A DNA stretch of 13,582 nt, taken from assembly GCA_021799555.1 (NCBI GenBank), contig JAJZAG010000062.1, positions 1 to 13,582 of the forward strand. Reading direction: 5' to 3'. The position numbers and the translations under genes were made by a program. Each line of letters begins with the position of its first letter. Within the stretch, counting starts at the first letter, position 1. Shown one piece after another: positions 1-7,719 of the stretch. This DNA comes from Deltaproteobacteria bacterium (GTDB lineage: Bacteria > Desulfobacterota > Binatia > Binatales > Binataceae). Below the pieces are notes generated by a model. It made no database searches, was not told the origin of the DNA, and saw only the letters and a list, made by a program, of their open reading frames with translations.

Positions 1-168
1 AAGATCTACGACGGCGCCGGTCATAGCTTTATGAGCCGTCACGAAGGAACTCTCGCGCGGCTCGCCTCCTACGGCCCGATGCGGGTCGGCTACAATCACG
101 ATGCTGCCGAAGATAGCTGGAAACGCATCGACGCTTTTTTCGCCAAGTATCTCGCCGGGCGCGCGTAA
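1..168 (+). CDS. Dienelactone hydrolase family protein, C-terminal fragment
   Basis: Frame 1 is open from the window edge to a TAA at 166-168 and gives the last 55 residues of a protein. The fragment begins K-I-Y-D-G-A-G-H-S-F. In dienelactone hydrolases the motif G-A-G-H-x-F near the C-terminus carries the catalytic histidine of the Cys-Asp-His triad, here His8 of the fragment. It is followed by an Ala/Asp/Ser-Trp-x-R segment and an F-F-x-x-Y-L helix, as usual in the family. The nucleophile elbow and the start lie outside the window. Family members are cytoplasmic alpha/beta hydrolases acting on lactones or carboxylesters; the substrate cannot be told from this end. The gene converges on the minus-strand glycosyltransferase operon, with 141 bp between stops. 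Confidence 0.75.
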   Translation, partial: KIYDGAGHSFMSRHEGTLARLASYGPMRVGYNHDAAEDSWKRIDAFFAKYLAGRA

Positions 169-220
169 TCGCCGCTGCTCCGCGGAGTAACCGCATCGCT
201 TAGAAACTTGCGCACAAGCG

Positions 221-245
221 ACTTTCTCCGCCCTGGCGGGAAAGT
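221..245. terminator. Candidate bidirectional terminator hairpin between convergent genes
   Basis: Arms ACTTTC-t-CCGCC (221-232) and GGCGG-GAAAGT (235-245) form an 11-bp stem with one bulged T and a tight loop. Short outer arms CTTGC (207-211) and GCAAG (246-250) could extend it. It lies between the stops at 168 (+) and 310 (-), where a shared terminator is expected. Neither strand has a clean run of U after the stem, so intrinsic termination is only plausible. A second perfect 10-bp palindrome, CTCCGCGGAG, lies at 178-187. Confidence 0.35.
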
Positions 246-309
246 GCAAGACAAGCAATCCGGGAATCCTCGCCTACGGCTCGGAGTAGCGCGCGCCTTA
301 ATGTCGCCG

Positions 310-2283
310 TTACCACAATCCCGGAATCAGCGCCGCAGACGGCACCACATCCATCCTTCCTCCTGGCGGCTGCCAATAGAGGACTATCGCCGCGTCGCCG
401 GCGAGGTTGCGCTCGGCGACCTGAATCCGATGCACTCCCGCAAGCAGAAAGATCGCTCCGGCAGCGTGTGGGCGATTGACCTGGCCAGGGTCCGCGATCA
501 CCGGACGGCCGTCAATCGAAAGCCATCCGGCGTCGTCGGCGTCGATACCGAACAAATAGCTGCCGGTGCGCGGAACGATAATCTCTCCGGTCCAAATCGC
601 GACCGAGGGGAACGGCATCGCGCCGAGTTCGGTTACATCGTGAAAATCGATTGCCGGATCGATGCGGACGATGTGCGGCGCAGTGATGCCCGGCTCGTCG
701 CCTACAAAATAACGTCCAAGCAGCCCGTGTCCGCGAGTCAAATCGAAAGGTCTGCGGACCCTGCCGCTAAGCGACGCGAGAAAGATCCCGGAGATTCCGA
801 TCGCCAGCGCCGCGCGCCCGAAGAGCTCGCGCGAACGAGACCCGAACACTTTGAGCGCGTCGGTCAACTCGAAGGCTCCGGCAATCCAGAACAATCCAAG
901 CGGCCACAACTGGAATGGACGAGGCAGATGGACCAGCTTGCCCAGGTTGAACGCGGTCGAGTCGCCGATAATCATGCCACCGCCGAAGTAGGCATCACGA
1001 TTGGAGCCGAAGTCGCCTCGCATAAATTGTTGCATCGCGAAATCCCGTACCGGATTCGCATACTCATAGGGAAAATGCGGATTGGTCGCCGTCGCCATCA
1101 GCATGATCACGGCTGAAATGGCCCCGAGTGCGCCGATTAACCAGTCGCAGGCGCGCGGCAAAAACGCGAGCGTCAGCACCATGAACGGCACGGCCGCGAT
1201 TATCTGACGCGGTCCCGTCGCCGTACCGCCGCCCCATGAAACGATCGATTCCCCATACGACGCGTTGAAGAGAATCATTCCCGCAATCGAGAGAACGGTT
1301 ACAACCCATTCGGCGCGCAAAGCCTGGCGCCGGAAGAAATAGCCAATTCCCGGAATCGCGAGCAGCAGGACAGGATTACAGAAGAACAAGCCGCGCTGCG
1401 GATCGACGAGTATATTCCAAAGATTCTTCAACTTGGGATAGGTTAATCCGACGAAACCTTTGGCTTGCTCGGGGAACTGAGTATTGCCGGGAAGTTTGAA
1501 TGCCTCGTAGCTGAAAAATAGCGGGCTGCCGAATGCGCTCCAATTATAGCCGAACATTAGCGCCGCCACGATCGCGGCACCGACGGAAAAAGCCCCAATC
1601 GCCCGCACATCCCGCACCCGGAAAAGTGTGTAGAATCCCAGCGCCGCGGCTATCACCAATGTGGGATAGTCATTGAGCACGGCCATCCCAGCCAGCAAAC
1701 CCGCCCACCACGCGCGCGTCCATCGAGGATCTTCGCTAAAGCCTGCGAGCAGGTAGAACGCGATAAATGCGAAGCCCGCAGCGAACGGTTCGCCGGTCAT
1801 CTCGGTCGCATAGGTGAATGTGATCGTTCCCAGGCCCAGCACCAAAGCAAGCCCGGCCGCGCGCCCCTCGGACGCGCCCAGGGACCGCGCGAAACGAAAT
1901 GTCACGACGCACAATATCGAGGTCAACAAACCGATTGTGACCACGATCGTCAGATAGGTCACGAGTGCCCAGTAAAGCGCCTCGTGATTCTTGATTAGCG
2001 GCATGAGCCACAACCGTATCGCCGCCCACGGAATCATGGCGACTATCGAAGTACCGGGAGCCTTGACCGAGTATATGTGGCCGCCGAAGTTAATTATGTC
2101 TGCGGTGTTGTAGCCGGCAAGATCGTCGATCGCGAGCGAATGGCGTTCGAGGATAGAGCGCATCAGGTCAAAGCGCGCCGCCGTGCTTTGATCGGATGCC
2201 TGGTAAAAATATGCATAACTGATGAATGGGACGAGAAACAGCGTCCACTCGAGTCGGCGAGTACGCTGCGCATCGAGGTTCAT
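310..2283 (-). CDS. Polytopic GT-C-like glycosyltransferase with C-terminal PA14-like domain
   Basis: A 657-residue integral membrane protein. Residues 1 to about 515 carry roughly ten or more hydrophobic segments, with a non-cytoplasmic-type loop (about residues 35-75) reading N-F-G-G-H-I-Y-S-V-K-A-P-G, a pattern common in bacterial GT-C-like proteins annotated as hypothetical or GT39-like. I do not see the classical D-E pair of protein O-mannosyltransferases. Residues about 520-657 are soluble and PA14-like: G-L-L-G-R-Y-F opens the domain, then W-T-G-E-I-I-V-P-R-T-G-S-Y-L-F and I-D-A-D-D-A-G-W-L-S-I-D-G. PA14 domains usually bind glycans. The ATG at 2281-2283 overlaps the TGA of the upstream gene (ATGA), so translation is probably coupled. 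An in-frame extension to 2370 is possible but lies inside the upstream coding region and is arginine-rich. The role, sugar transfer or glycan handling at the membrane, is inferred. It is the last gene of a three-gene operon. Confidence 0.8.
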   Translation of the reverse strand: MNLDAQRTRRLEWTLFLVPFISYAYFYQASDQSTAARFDLMRSILERHSLAIDDLAGYNTADIINFGGHIYSVKAPGTSIVAMIPWAAIRLWLMPLIKNHEALYWALVTYLTIVVTIGLLTSILCVVTFRFARSLGASEGRAAGLALVLGLGTITFTYATEMTGEPFAAGFAFIAFYLLAGFSEDPRWTRAWWAGLLAGMAVLNDYPTLVIAAALGFYTLFRVRDVRAIGAFSVGAAIVAALMFGYNWSAFGSPLFFSYEAFKLPGNTQFPEQAKGFVGLTYPKLKNLWNILVDPQRGLFFCNPVLLLAIPGIGYFFRRQALRAEWVVTVLSIAGMILFNASYGESIVSWGGGTATGPRQIIAAVPFMVLTLAFLPRACDWLIGALGAISAVIMLMATATNPHFPYEYANPVRDFAMQQFMRGDFGSNRDAYFGGGMIIGDSTAFNLGKLVHLPRPFQLWPLGLFWIAGAFELTDALKVFGSRSRELFGRAALAIGISGIFLASLSGRVRRPFDLTRGHGLLGRYFVGDEPGITAPHIVRIDPAIDFHDVTELGAMPFPSVAIWTGEIIVPRTGSYLFGIDADDAGWLSIDGRPVIADPGQVNRPHAAGAIFLLAGVHRIQVAERNLAGDAAIVLYWQPPGGRMDVVPSAALIPGLW

Positions 2284-3059
2284 CGCTGTCGCCTCGCTAA
2301 TGCGCGGCGTTCTGCGCGCGACGGACCGGGCGAAACGGGATTGGGGGCAACGACGCCGAACATCCACCATCCATAGGCTGCGACGGCAGCGAGAAGCGCG
2401 AGGGTTACGACCAGCGTAATCGGACTCCCGACGGGTTTGGCCTCGGATGCTTTCCGGATCGCGGCGAGGTCGTAAACCTGCGCGGCTCCTGTGGGCGGCG
2501 CGGAAACTTTCTCTACACGGGCGTTGCGGAAATAGGCAGTCCCGACGTTCAGGCTACCGAAACCTCCTAAGCGCAGCGCGACGCTGATATCCGCACCGCG
2601 CGAGCCAACTTTCAGGTATAGGCCAACCGGCTGCCACCCGCTCGTCCCGCGAATATCAGCTGACATGATTCCGTCTTCCATTATCGAAATCGTCGCGCCC
2701 GTAGCCTGCGTGCCAACATTTTCGGTGCGCACCTCGGCGCTGATGTGATACCAGCCCGGCGTCAGCGATAGTGATTGCATCCAGCGCGCGTCGTTCGCTT
2801 TCAAAGCCCTGACGATCAATCTGCCGGGTCCACCGCCCGCGGGATGGGTCCAATCATAGGAAAAGGCGTTCGGATCGTTGAGCCACGCTTCGGTGCGCCA
2901 ATCGTCTGGCTGATGCTCGGAGCCCTTGGAAAGGTCTCCGTTGGCGAGCAAATTCGCTCCGGCGCGCGCGATCGAGGACATAGCGGTCACAACGCAGATC
3001 ACCAAGAAAGCGGCGACGGTCGGCGTAAGCGGCGGTACGCGGCGGCGGAATTCAATCAT
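2280..3059 (-). CDS. Secreted, membrane-anchored protein with carbohydrate-binding-like (galactose-binding fold) domain
   Basis: A 259-residue protein. Residues 1-33 look like a signal peptide: basic start, hydrophobic core around F-L-V-I-C-V-V-T-A-M, and A-R-A cleavage-like end. Residues about 36-190 begin N-L-L-A-N-G-D-L-S and contain D-D-W, W-M-Q-S-L-S-L-T-P-G-W-Y and S-A-E-V-R-T segments, the pattern of CBM4/9-type jelly-roll domains. Residues about 213-237 form one transmembrane helix followed by an Arg-rich tail, so the domain should face the periplasm with the tail in the cytoplasm. The ATG at 3057-3059 lies 5 bp after the stop of the tandem GT-C gene, and its TGA overlaps the next ATG. 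Flanked by two GT-C genes, it may present or recognise a glycan for them; this is inference. A longer in-frame reading up to 3368 overlaps the upstream gene and is rejected. Confidence 0.75.
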   Translation of the reverse strand: MIEFRRRVPPLTPTVAAFLVICVVTAMSSIARAGANLLANGDLSKGSEHQPDDWRTEAWLNDPNAFSYDWTHPAGGGPGRLIVRALKANDARWMQSLSLTPGWYHISAEVRTENVGTQATGATISIMEDGIMSADIRGTSGWQPVGLYLKVGSRGADISVALRLGGFGSLNVGTAYFRNARVEKVSAPPTGAAQVYDLAAIRKASEAKPVGSPITLVVTLALLAAVAAYGWWMFGVVAPNPVSPGPSRAERRALARRQR

Positions 3060-3064
3060 TGAAC

Positions 3065-5962
3065 TCAAATCCAGTTTCTGACCGTGCCCGCTTCCTGCAG
3101 CCACATCCGCGCATAGTAACTCGCTCGCGCGATCGGCATACCTGTCCAGATGGGAAAGAAATAAACGAACAACACAATCGCGGTGGCACAGAACATCGCG
3201 CATACATACTTTCCCGGAAAAGAGGCCTCGAGTCTGGAATCGCGGACATGATAGGCCAACACCCCGTAACCGCAGAATAATGCCAGCGCGGCCGGCGCTC
3301 CGTACGTCCAGCCGAGGCCGAGGACAAACGCCGGTGTCATCGTGACCATCAACGCCATATGCACCCACGGTTCGGCATAGTCATTCCAGCATTGCGCGAG
3401 GAGCCATCCAAGCGCGACGTAGCCGAGATAAACCGAACCCATATAGTGGTAAAGAAAGAGCGTGCGACCGATGGGTATCCATATGACGAGATAGCCCAAA
3501 TAGCCAATCACAAGGAAGCTGCGTTCGATCCGAGGACGTTCGAATGCGTCGACCGCTGTGATCGTAATCGCGGTCAGCGCGCCCCACCACAGGATCGGAT
3601 TGCCTCCACCCCAAATCGTCTCAACTTTTCCGTGTTTTGGAAAATTCTGCCAATACGCAATCGGACGGAGCATCATTGGCCAGCTCCACCATTTGGAGGA
3701 GTATGGATGCGTCGCGGTGGAGACGCTCTTTTCGTAACCGACGATATCTTGATAATACTTGAATAAGTCCTGAATACCGCCCCACCATCCGAGATAGTAA
3801 TGGGGTAGAAACGTGGCTATATAGAAAATCGACGCGACGGATCCGGTCAACAGGATCGCACCAGTGATACGGCGGTCGCGCCGCGTAGTTGAAGGCTCGG
3901 TCGCGAGGCTCCAGACCAAAAACCCCATCACGAGTAAGAACGTCACCGCGGGAATCAGCAGCTTCGAGCCGACGCACAGTCCGAGGGTAACTCCCAAAGC
4001 GAGCAACCACCTGCGGCGCGCTACGTTATCCGGAGTATCGAAAATCCGGAACAGGATCGCATAGGAAATCACAGCGAGTGTCAGGTACACGATATCGATG
4101 ACGCCGGTGCGCGAATCGACCAGGTATAGGCCGTCGAGCAGCACTGCTGCGGCCGCGAACGCGCCCGCAAGCCGCGACCGCGTCATCCGCCTGCCAAGCA
4201 GATAGGTAACCGCAATCAGCACGGTGCCGAGCGTCGCGTTGCCAACTCTCCAGCTCCACGAATGATCGCCGAATAACCATATGCCGAGTGCAATAATCAG
4301 TTTGGCCAACGGCGGATGCGGGTCGAGGAAGCTTTCTCCATGAAGGTAGTTGCGCGCCTGTCCTACAAAGTGAACTTCGTCGAAGACTATCTCGTTCGGA
4401 TGACCGAGATGCCAGAAACGCGTCATGATACCGACGGCAAGCAGGCCAGCGATGATGAGCGTGTCGAGTTGCGACCAGGCAAGCGGCGCGCCGCGCGACT
4501 CAACCGGTGCTTCGGCAGAACGCGGAGGAAGAATACGATGAAAGAAATCAATCAAGCTCGAGGACTCGCCGGCGGAGCCGTCGAGCTTGAGCGCGCCGTA
4601 GTAGACGGATGCGCCGAGGACAGCGACGTTCAGCGCCGACGCCGCCATCGCAAGCCCGTCGCGCGAATTCAGAAACACGATGGTCTGCAGTGTGTGCAGA
4701 ATGTAGGCGAGATTGAACAGCGTCGTCAGCGATAGAATCGCAAAGACCGTAAGCATCTCGGGCGACTCGAGCGCAAGCGGAACGGCAAAGGCGATGGCAG
4801 GGTACAGGTAGCGCTCGTGCATTCGCGGCGCGAGCATGAAGAAGCCGAAAACCGTGATGAACGCGGCGTAAACCATTGTCTGGGCGCTTCGCTTACGCCA
4901 CAGAACCCATGCAACGAACGCATAGAGCGGAACCAGCAAGCTCATCCCGAACGCAAACCAGCTCACACCCAGCACGGTGCCGGAATCCTGCTGCCGGAGC
5001 CCTGCAAGCAGCGCCATCAAGTTGAACGCGTTGACAGAGGTTTCATGGTAGTACGCGGCCGTCGAGGTATAGAGTTCGAGTATCCAGTTCCAGGGATGTC
5101 CGATCTGGAATGGCGCGATACCGATTATGAATACGGTAATGCCGACCAGGCCGACCTTGATCCATCGCGTAACGGGCGTCTCAAGCATCGTCCACCACGC
5201 GAGCATCGGCAACAGCATCAACCCCTGCGGTTTGACCAGCACCGAGATTGCAGCCATCGCCCATCCGACTTCGTACTGTCCGTCAATGATCGCGATTACA
5301 CTTAGCCACATCGTGAAGGTCAGTACGGAATCGCTCTGCCCCCACACCAGCGTGTCGAACAACAGCGCAGGATTGAGCGCGACCATCAGCATAGCCGCGA
5401 ATGCGATCGACGTGCGCGCGCTTCGGCGCACAAAAGCGAACAGCGTGAAGGCAAGAAAGAAGTCCGCGACGATCGCGGGGCCTTCGACGATCACGCGCAG
5501 CGTGTCGCCCGCCGCGTGCATCATCCCGGCGATTACTCCAGCAACCCACAGCGCGTAAAGGTAACCGGGTGGATAATCGAGAAAGTAACCCTGCTGATAG
5601 GTGTGCGCCGGACCGAGCTTGGCGATCTGCAGTGCCCACGCCTGATAGCTGCCGACATCCGGCCCGAACCCGGGAAAGAACGGCAGCATCGCGGTCTTGA
5701 TCGCCGCGAGCGCGGTCAGGCCGATAATCGTCGAATCGAGGCTCGCCTCGTTGTCGCCACGTAGGGAAGCGACTGCGAGTGCGAACGCGTAGCCGACAAT
5801 CGCGAGCATCACGGCGGCAGAAAACAGCCCCACGAGCTTGCCGCTCGGGCCGCCGGAATCGGCGGGCCCGGCGCCGAGGGTAGCGATCGCGATTAGGACG
5901 GCCGCAGCTCGCAGCCATCCGGTACAGGACGCGCCAATCGCGCGCGGACTATTCCAATTCAT
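3065..5962 (-). CDS. Tandem GT-C glycosyltransferase: GT87-like half fused to protein O-mannosyltransferase-like (GT39) half
   Basis: A 965-residue protein with about twenty hydrophobic segments in two halves, twice the usual size of one GT-C enzyme. The N-terminal half (to about 470) has G-P-D-V-G-S-Y at 100-106, with an acidic residue in the first large loop, Y-P-P-G-Y at 130-134 and H-E-R-Y-L-Y-P at 382-388, typical of GT87/DUF2029-like mannosyltransferases. The C-terminal half has the protein O-mannosyltransferase marks: F-D-E-V-H-F at 527-532 (the D-E pair is the catalytic acidic motif), H-P-P-L at about 549, T-H-P-Y-S-S-K-W-W near 751, G-N-P-I-L-W-W at 787-793 and L-Y-H-Y-M-G at 837-842. 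GT39 enzymes use a polyprenyl-phosphate sugar and act on the outer side of the cytoplasmic membrane. Start: I prefer the ATG at 5962. An in-frame TTG at 6004 would add 14 residues and has no clear ribosome binding site. First gene of the operon. Confidence 0.85.
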   Translation of the reverse strand: MNWNSPRAIGASCTGWLRAAAVLIAIATLGAGPADSGGPSGKLVGLFSAAVMLAIVGYAFALAVASLRGDNEASLDSTIIGLTALAAIKTAMLPFFPGFGPDVGSYQAWALQIAKLGPAHTYQQGYFLDYPPGYLYALWVAGVIAGMMHAAGDTLRVIVEGPAIVADFFLAFTLFAFVRRSARTSIAFAAMLMVALNPALLFDTLVWGQSDSVLTFTMWLSVIAIIDGQYEVGWAMAAISVLVKPQGLMLLPMLAWWTMLETPVTRWIKVGLVGITVFIIGIAPFQIGHPWNWILELYTSTAAYYHETSVNAFNLMALLAGLRQQDSGTVLGVSWFAFGMSLLVPLYAFVAWVLWRKRSAQTMVYAAFITVFGFFMLAPRMHERYLYPAIAFAVPLALESPEMLTVFAILSLTTLFNLAYILHTLQTIVFLNSRDGLAMAASALNVAVLGASVYYGALKLDGSAGESSSLIDFFHRILPPRSAEAPVESRGAPLAWSQLDTLIIAGLLAVGIMTRFWHLGHPNEIVFDEVHFVGQARNYLHGESFLDPHPPLAKLIIALGIWLFGDHSWSWRVGNATLGTVLIAVTYLLGRRMTRSRLAGAFAAAAVLLDGLYLVDSRTGVIDIVYLTLAVISYAILFRIFDTPDNVARRRWLLALGVTLGLCVGSKLLIPAVTFLLVMGFLVWSLATEPSTTRRDRRITGAILLTGSVASIFYIATFLPHYYLGWWGGIQDLFKYYQDIVGYEKSVSTATHPYSSKWWSWPMMLRPIAYWQNFPKHGKVETIWGGGNPILWWGALTAITITAVDAFERPRIERSFLVIGYLGYLVIWIPIGRTLFLYHYMGSVYLGYVALGWLLAQCWNDYAEPWVHMALMVTMTPAFVLGLGWTYGAPAALALFCGYGVLAYHVRDSRLEASFPGKYVCAMFCATAIVLFVYFFPIWTGMPIARASYYARMWLQEAGTVRNWI

Positions 5963-6028
5963 CGGCGCAAGACCGCCAGGTTTCTCGTAATCACCATTGC
6001 TCAACAGCTATGCACGCGCGCTCGCGCC

Positions 6029-6064
6029 GCAGGTTAACATAGCGGAGACTGGGCACGTGATGAA
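6029..6064 (-). promoter_or_regulatory. Candidate sigma-70-type promoter of the GT-C operon
   Basis: On the minus strand, TTCATC (6064-6059, 3/6 match to TTGACA) and TATGTT (6041-6036, 4/6 match to TATAAT) are separated by 17 nt, putting a start near 6029. This suits either start codon of the GT-C gene. The elements are weak. Confidence 0.25.
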
Positions 6065-6082
6065 CAGGGTGCGATCGCGCGA

Positions 6083-6118
6083 TGGATCATGTGCGCGTCG
6101 CGTCCTATGATGCGCCAT
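6083..6118 (+). promoter_or_regulatory. Candidate sigma-70-type promoter of the hydrolase-mazG pair
   Basis: TATGAT at 6106-6111 matches the -10 consensus at five of six positions. TGGATC at 6083-6088 is a poor -35 with 17-nt spacing. The expected start, about 6118, leaves a 25-nt leader that includes the GGAGGA ribosome binding site at 6128-6133. Confidence 0.3.
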
Positions 6119-6142
6119 TCGGAGCGTGGAGGAATTCCACCG

Positions 6143-6805
6143 ATGGACTTGATTCACACCGTTTACGAACCCGCAGGACCGGGGCCGCATCCAGCGATAA
6201 TCGCGATGCACGGATGGGGCGCGAGCGCGCTCGACCTGATCGGCCTTGCGCCGTATATTGCAGACGGAAAATTCATGGTCATCTGCCCGCAAGGCCCGAT
6301 CGAAGTCGAAATCGGTCCGACGCGCGGGTACGGATGGTTTCCAATTCGGATGGGCGGGCCGCCGGATCGCGACGCGATCACCTCGGCGAGCTTAGAGGCC
6401 GAACGCTTTGTGGATTCCGCCGTCGAGCGCTATCCGATAAATCGGCGCAGGCTCGTCGTTCTCGGATTCAGCCAGGGTGGCTTCATGGCGTACACACTGG
6501 CGATAAAGAATCCCACCCGTTACGCAGCGCTAGTCGCGCTTTCGACATGGTTTCCGCCCGACTTGAAGGATGCGGCTGCGGATCGCGCGGCACTCGAGCG
6601 GCTGCCCACGATGGTTCAGCATGGGCGCGCCGACGAGATGATCGAAATCGCGCGCGCTCGCGCATCCATCGAAACCCTGCGCGAGTTGCGAATGGCGGTA
6701 GTCTATCGCGAATACGATTGCGGCCATGAAATCAGCGCCGCCGGTCTCGATGACTTAAGCGAATTTCTGAAGTCCAAGGTGCTCTCGCCGACTATTACCG
6801 CATGA
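6143..6805 (+). CDS. Alpha/beta hydrolase, phospholipase/carboxylesterase family
   Basis: A 220-residue cytoplasmic esterase, the usual length for the Abhydrolase_2 family. The fold and triad are visible: an oxyanion-type H-G-W-G at 23-26, the nucleophile elbow G-F-S-Q-G-G at 108-113 with Ser110, the acid Asp164 in H-G-R-A-D-E-M-I, and the base His195 in D-C-G-H-E-I. Family members hydrolyse short-chain carboxylesters or lysophospholipids; the physiological substrate is unknown here. The ATG at 6143 is chosen because GGAGGA (6128-6133) sits 9 nt upstream; an upstream in-frame start at 6089 precedes this site and is unlikely. The TGA overlaps the mazG ATG by four bases (ATGA), so the two are probably translated together although no functional link is evident. 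Confidence 0.88.
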   Translation: MDLIHTVYEPAGPGPHPAIIAMHGWGASALDLIGLAPYIADGKFMVICPQGPIEVEIGPTRGYGWFPIRMGGPPDRDAITSASLEAERFVDSAVERYPINRRRLVVLGFSQGGFMAYTLAIKNPTRYAALVALSTWFPPDLKDAAADRAALERLPTMVQHGRADEMIEIARARASIETLRELRMAVVYREYDCGHEISAAGLDDLSEFLKSKVLSPTITA

Positions 6806-7605
6806 GCCACGAGCGGGAATTCGTTCGGCTGGTTTCTGTGGTCGCCGAGCTGCGCCAAAAATGCGCGTGGGATCGGGAGCAAACGCTGGTCGGTTCCGCA
6901 CGCCATCTGATTGAGGAGGCGTACGAAGCTGCCGATGCGATCGCGTCCGGTGACCGCTCGGAAATTTCGGAAGAACTCGGCGATCTGCTCGTCCAAGCGA
7001 TCTTTTCATGCATGATCGCCGCCGAAACGGGAGCTCCGGATCTCACGGGGGTCTTAAAAGCCGCGGCCGATAAGCTCGTCCGGCGTCATCCTCATGTTTA
7101 TGGCGACGTAAAGGCCGACACCTCCGCCGAAGTGATAGCGCAATGGGACAAAATCAAAGCCGGCGAAAAAATCGCCAAGCGCGGCGCAATATCCTCTTCG
7201 CTCGGCGATGCCGGGCGCGCGCTGCCAGCCCTGATGCGCGCGGAGAAGCTCGGCGAGGCGGCGCGGCGGCTCGGGATGGACTGGGCCGAAGCTGGCGAGG
7301 TTTTGAAGAAGGTTCGCGAAGAACTCGAGGAGGCGGAAAGCGCGCTCGCGCGCGGCGATCTGGTGATGCTTGCGGAGGAAATCGGCGACTTGATGCTGGC
7401 GGTCGCCAACGTACCGCGCTTTATCGGAGCCAACGCCGAAGAAACGCTGCGCCGCGCATGCGACAAGTTCATCGCGCGATTTGCCGCCCTCGAAAATCTC
7501 GCCGCTGCGCGCGGCCTCGCGCTGACCGCACTCTCTCCGGCCGAGATCGATTCGTTATGGCAGGAAGCGAAAAGCGTCGCCCTACCCGCCTTACGCGATC
7601 GGTAG
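6802..7605 (+). CDS. mazG: Nucleoside triphosphate pyrophosphohydrolase MazG
   Basis: A 267-residue protein, close to the 263 residues of E. coli MazG. MazG converts (d)NTPs to (d)NMP plus pyrophosphate and acts as a house-cleaning enzyme. Two tandem MazG helical domains are visible. The N-terminal one has C-A-W-D-R-E-Q-T at 21-28 (normally C-P-W-D-x-x-Q-T, so the proline is replaced by alanine), E-E-A-Y-E-A-A-D at about 38-45, E-E-L-G-D-L-L at about 57-63, and R-R-H-P-H-V-Y at about 93-99. The C-terminal domain repeats the metal-binding pattern as E-E-L-E-E-A and E-E-I-G-D-L-M, then R-x-x-x-K-F-I-x-R-F. There is no separate ribosome binding site at a good distance; the ATGA overlap with the hydrolase suggests translational coupling. 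The TAG stop lies inside a long inverted repeat described separately. Confidence 0.95.
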   Translation: MSHEREFVRLVSVVAELRQKCAWDREQTLVGSARHLIEEAYEAADAIASGDRSEISEELGDLLVQAIFSCMIAAETGAPDLTGVLKAAADKLVRRHPHVYGDVKADTSAEVIAQWDKIKAGEKIAKRGAISSSLGDAGRALPALMRAEKLGEAARRLGMDWAEAGEVLKKVREELEEAESALARGDLVMLAEEIGDLMLAVANVPRFIGANAEETLRRACDKFIARFAALENLAAARGLALTALSPAEIDSLWQEAKSVALPALRDR

Positions 7606-7683
7606 ACGCGCGTGCGCAAGGCAGGACGCAAACCTAACGGGTCATAGAGGCCCGACCGACGTTGCGTCTCGAGCGTCTACCGA
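7599..7683 (+). repeat. Nested inverted repeat spanning the mazG stop codon
   Basis: Outer arms TCGGTAGACGC (7599-7609) and GCGTCTACCGA (7673-7683) are perfect 11-bp complements. Inside them GACGCAA (7625-7631) pairs with TTGCGTC (7662-7668), and a small inner hairpin can form from CGGG (7638-7641) with CCCG (7651-7654) or GGTC (7640-7643) with GACC (7654-7657). The mazG TAG (7603-7605) lies in the left arm. No U-run follows, so a simple intrinsic terminator is not indicated. It could be a 3' UTR structure or an uncharacterised small RNA. Confidence 0.5.
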
Positions 7684-7719
7684 CCCGCGGTCTCCGCCGA
7701 TTGGACTGCGCCGTATGGG

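Noticed and set aside
208..1116. A 302-codon open frame on the + strand opposite the PA14-containing gene
   Set aside because: Its product is dominated by Arg, Asp and Gln without any motif. The opposite strand encodes a coherent membrane protein with a PA14-like domain.
2280..3368. A 362-codon reading of the carbohydrate-binding-like gene
   Set aside because: The first 103 codons overlap the C-terminal region of the tandem GT-C gene in another frame. The ATG at 3059 gives a proper signal peptide and a normal 5-bp gap.
4316..4735. A 139-codon + strand frame inside the tandem GT-C gene, and similar ones at 4817-5305 and 5127-5558
   Set aside because: They oppose well-defined transmembrane and GT39 motifs, and their products are low-complexity charged sequences.
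6082..6729. A 215-codon + strand frame overlapping the esterase
   Set aside because: It is an Arg-rich out-of-frame reading of the esterase, which has a complete catalytic triad and a good ribosome binding site in its own frame.
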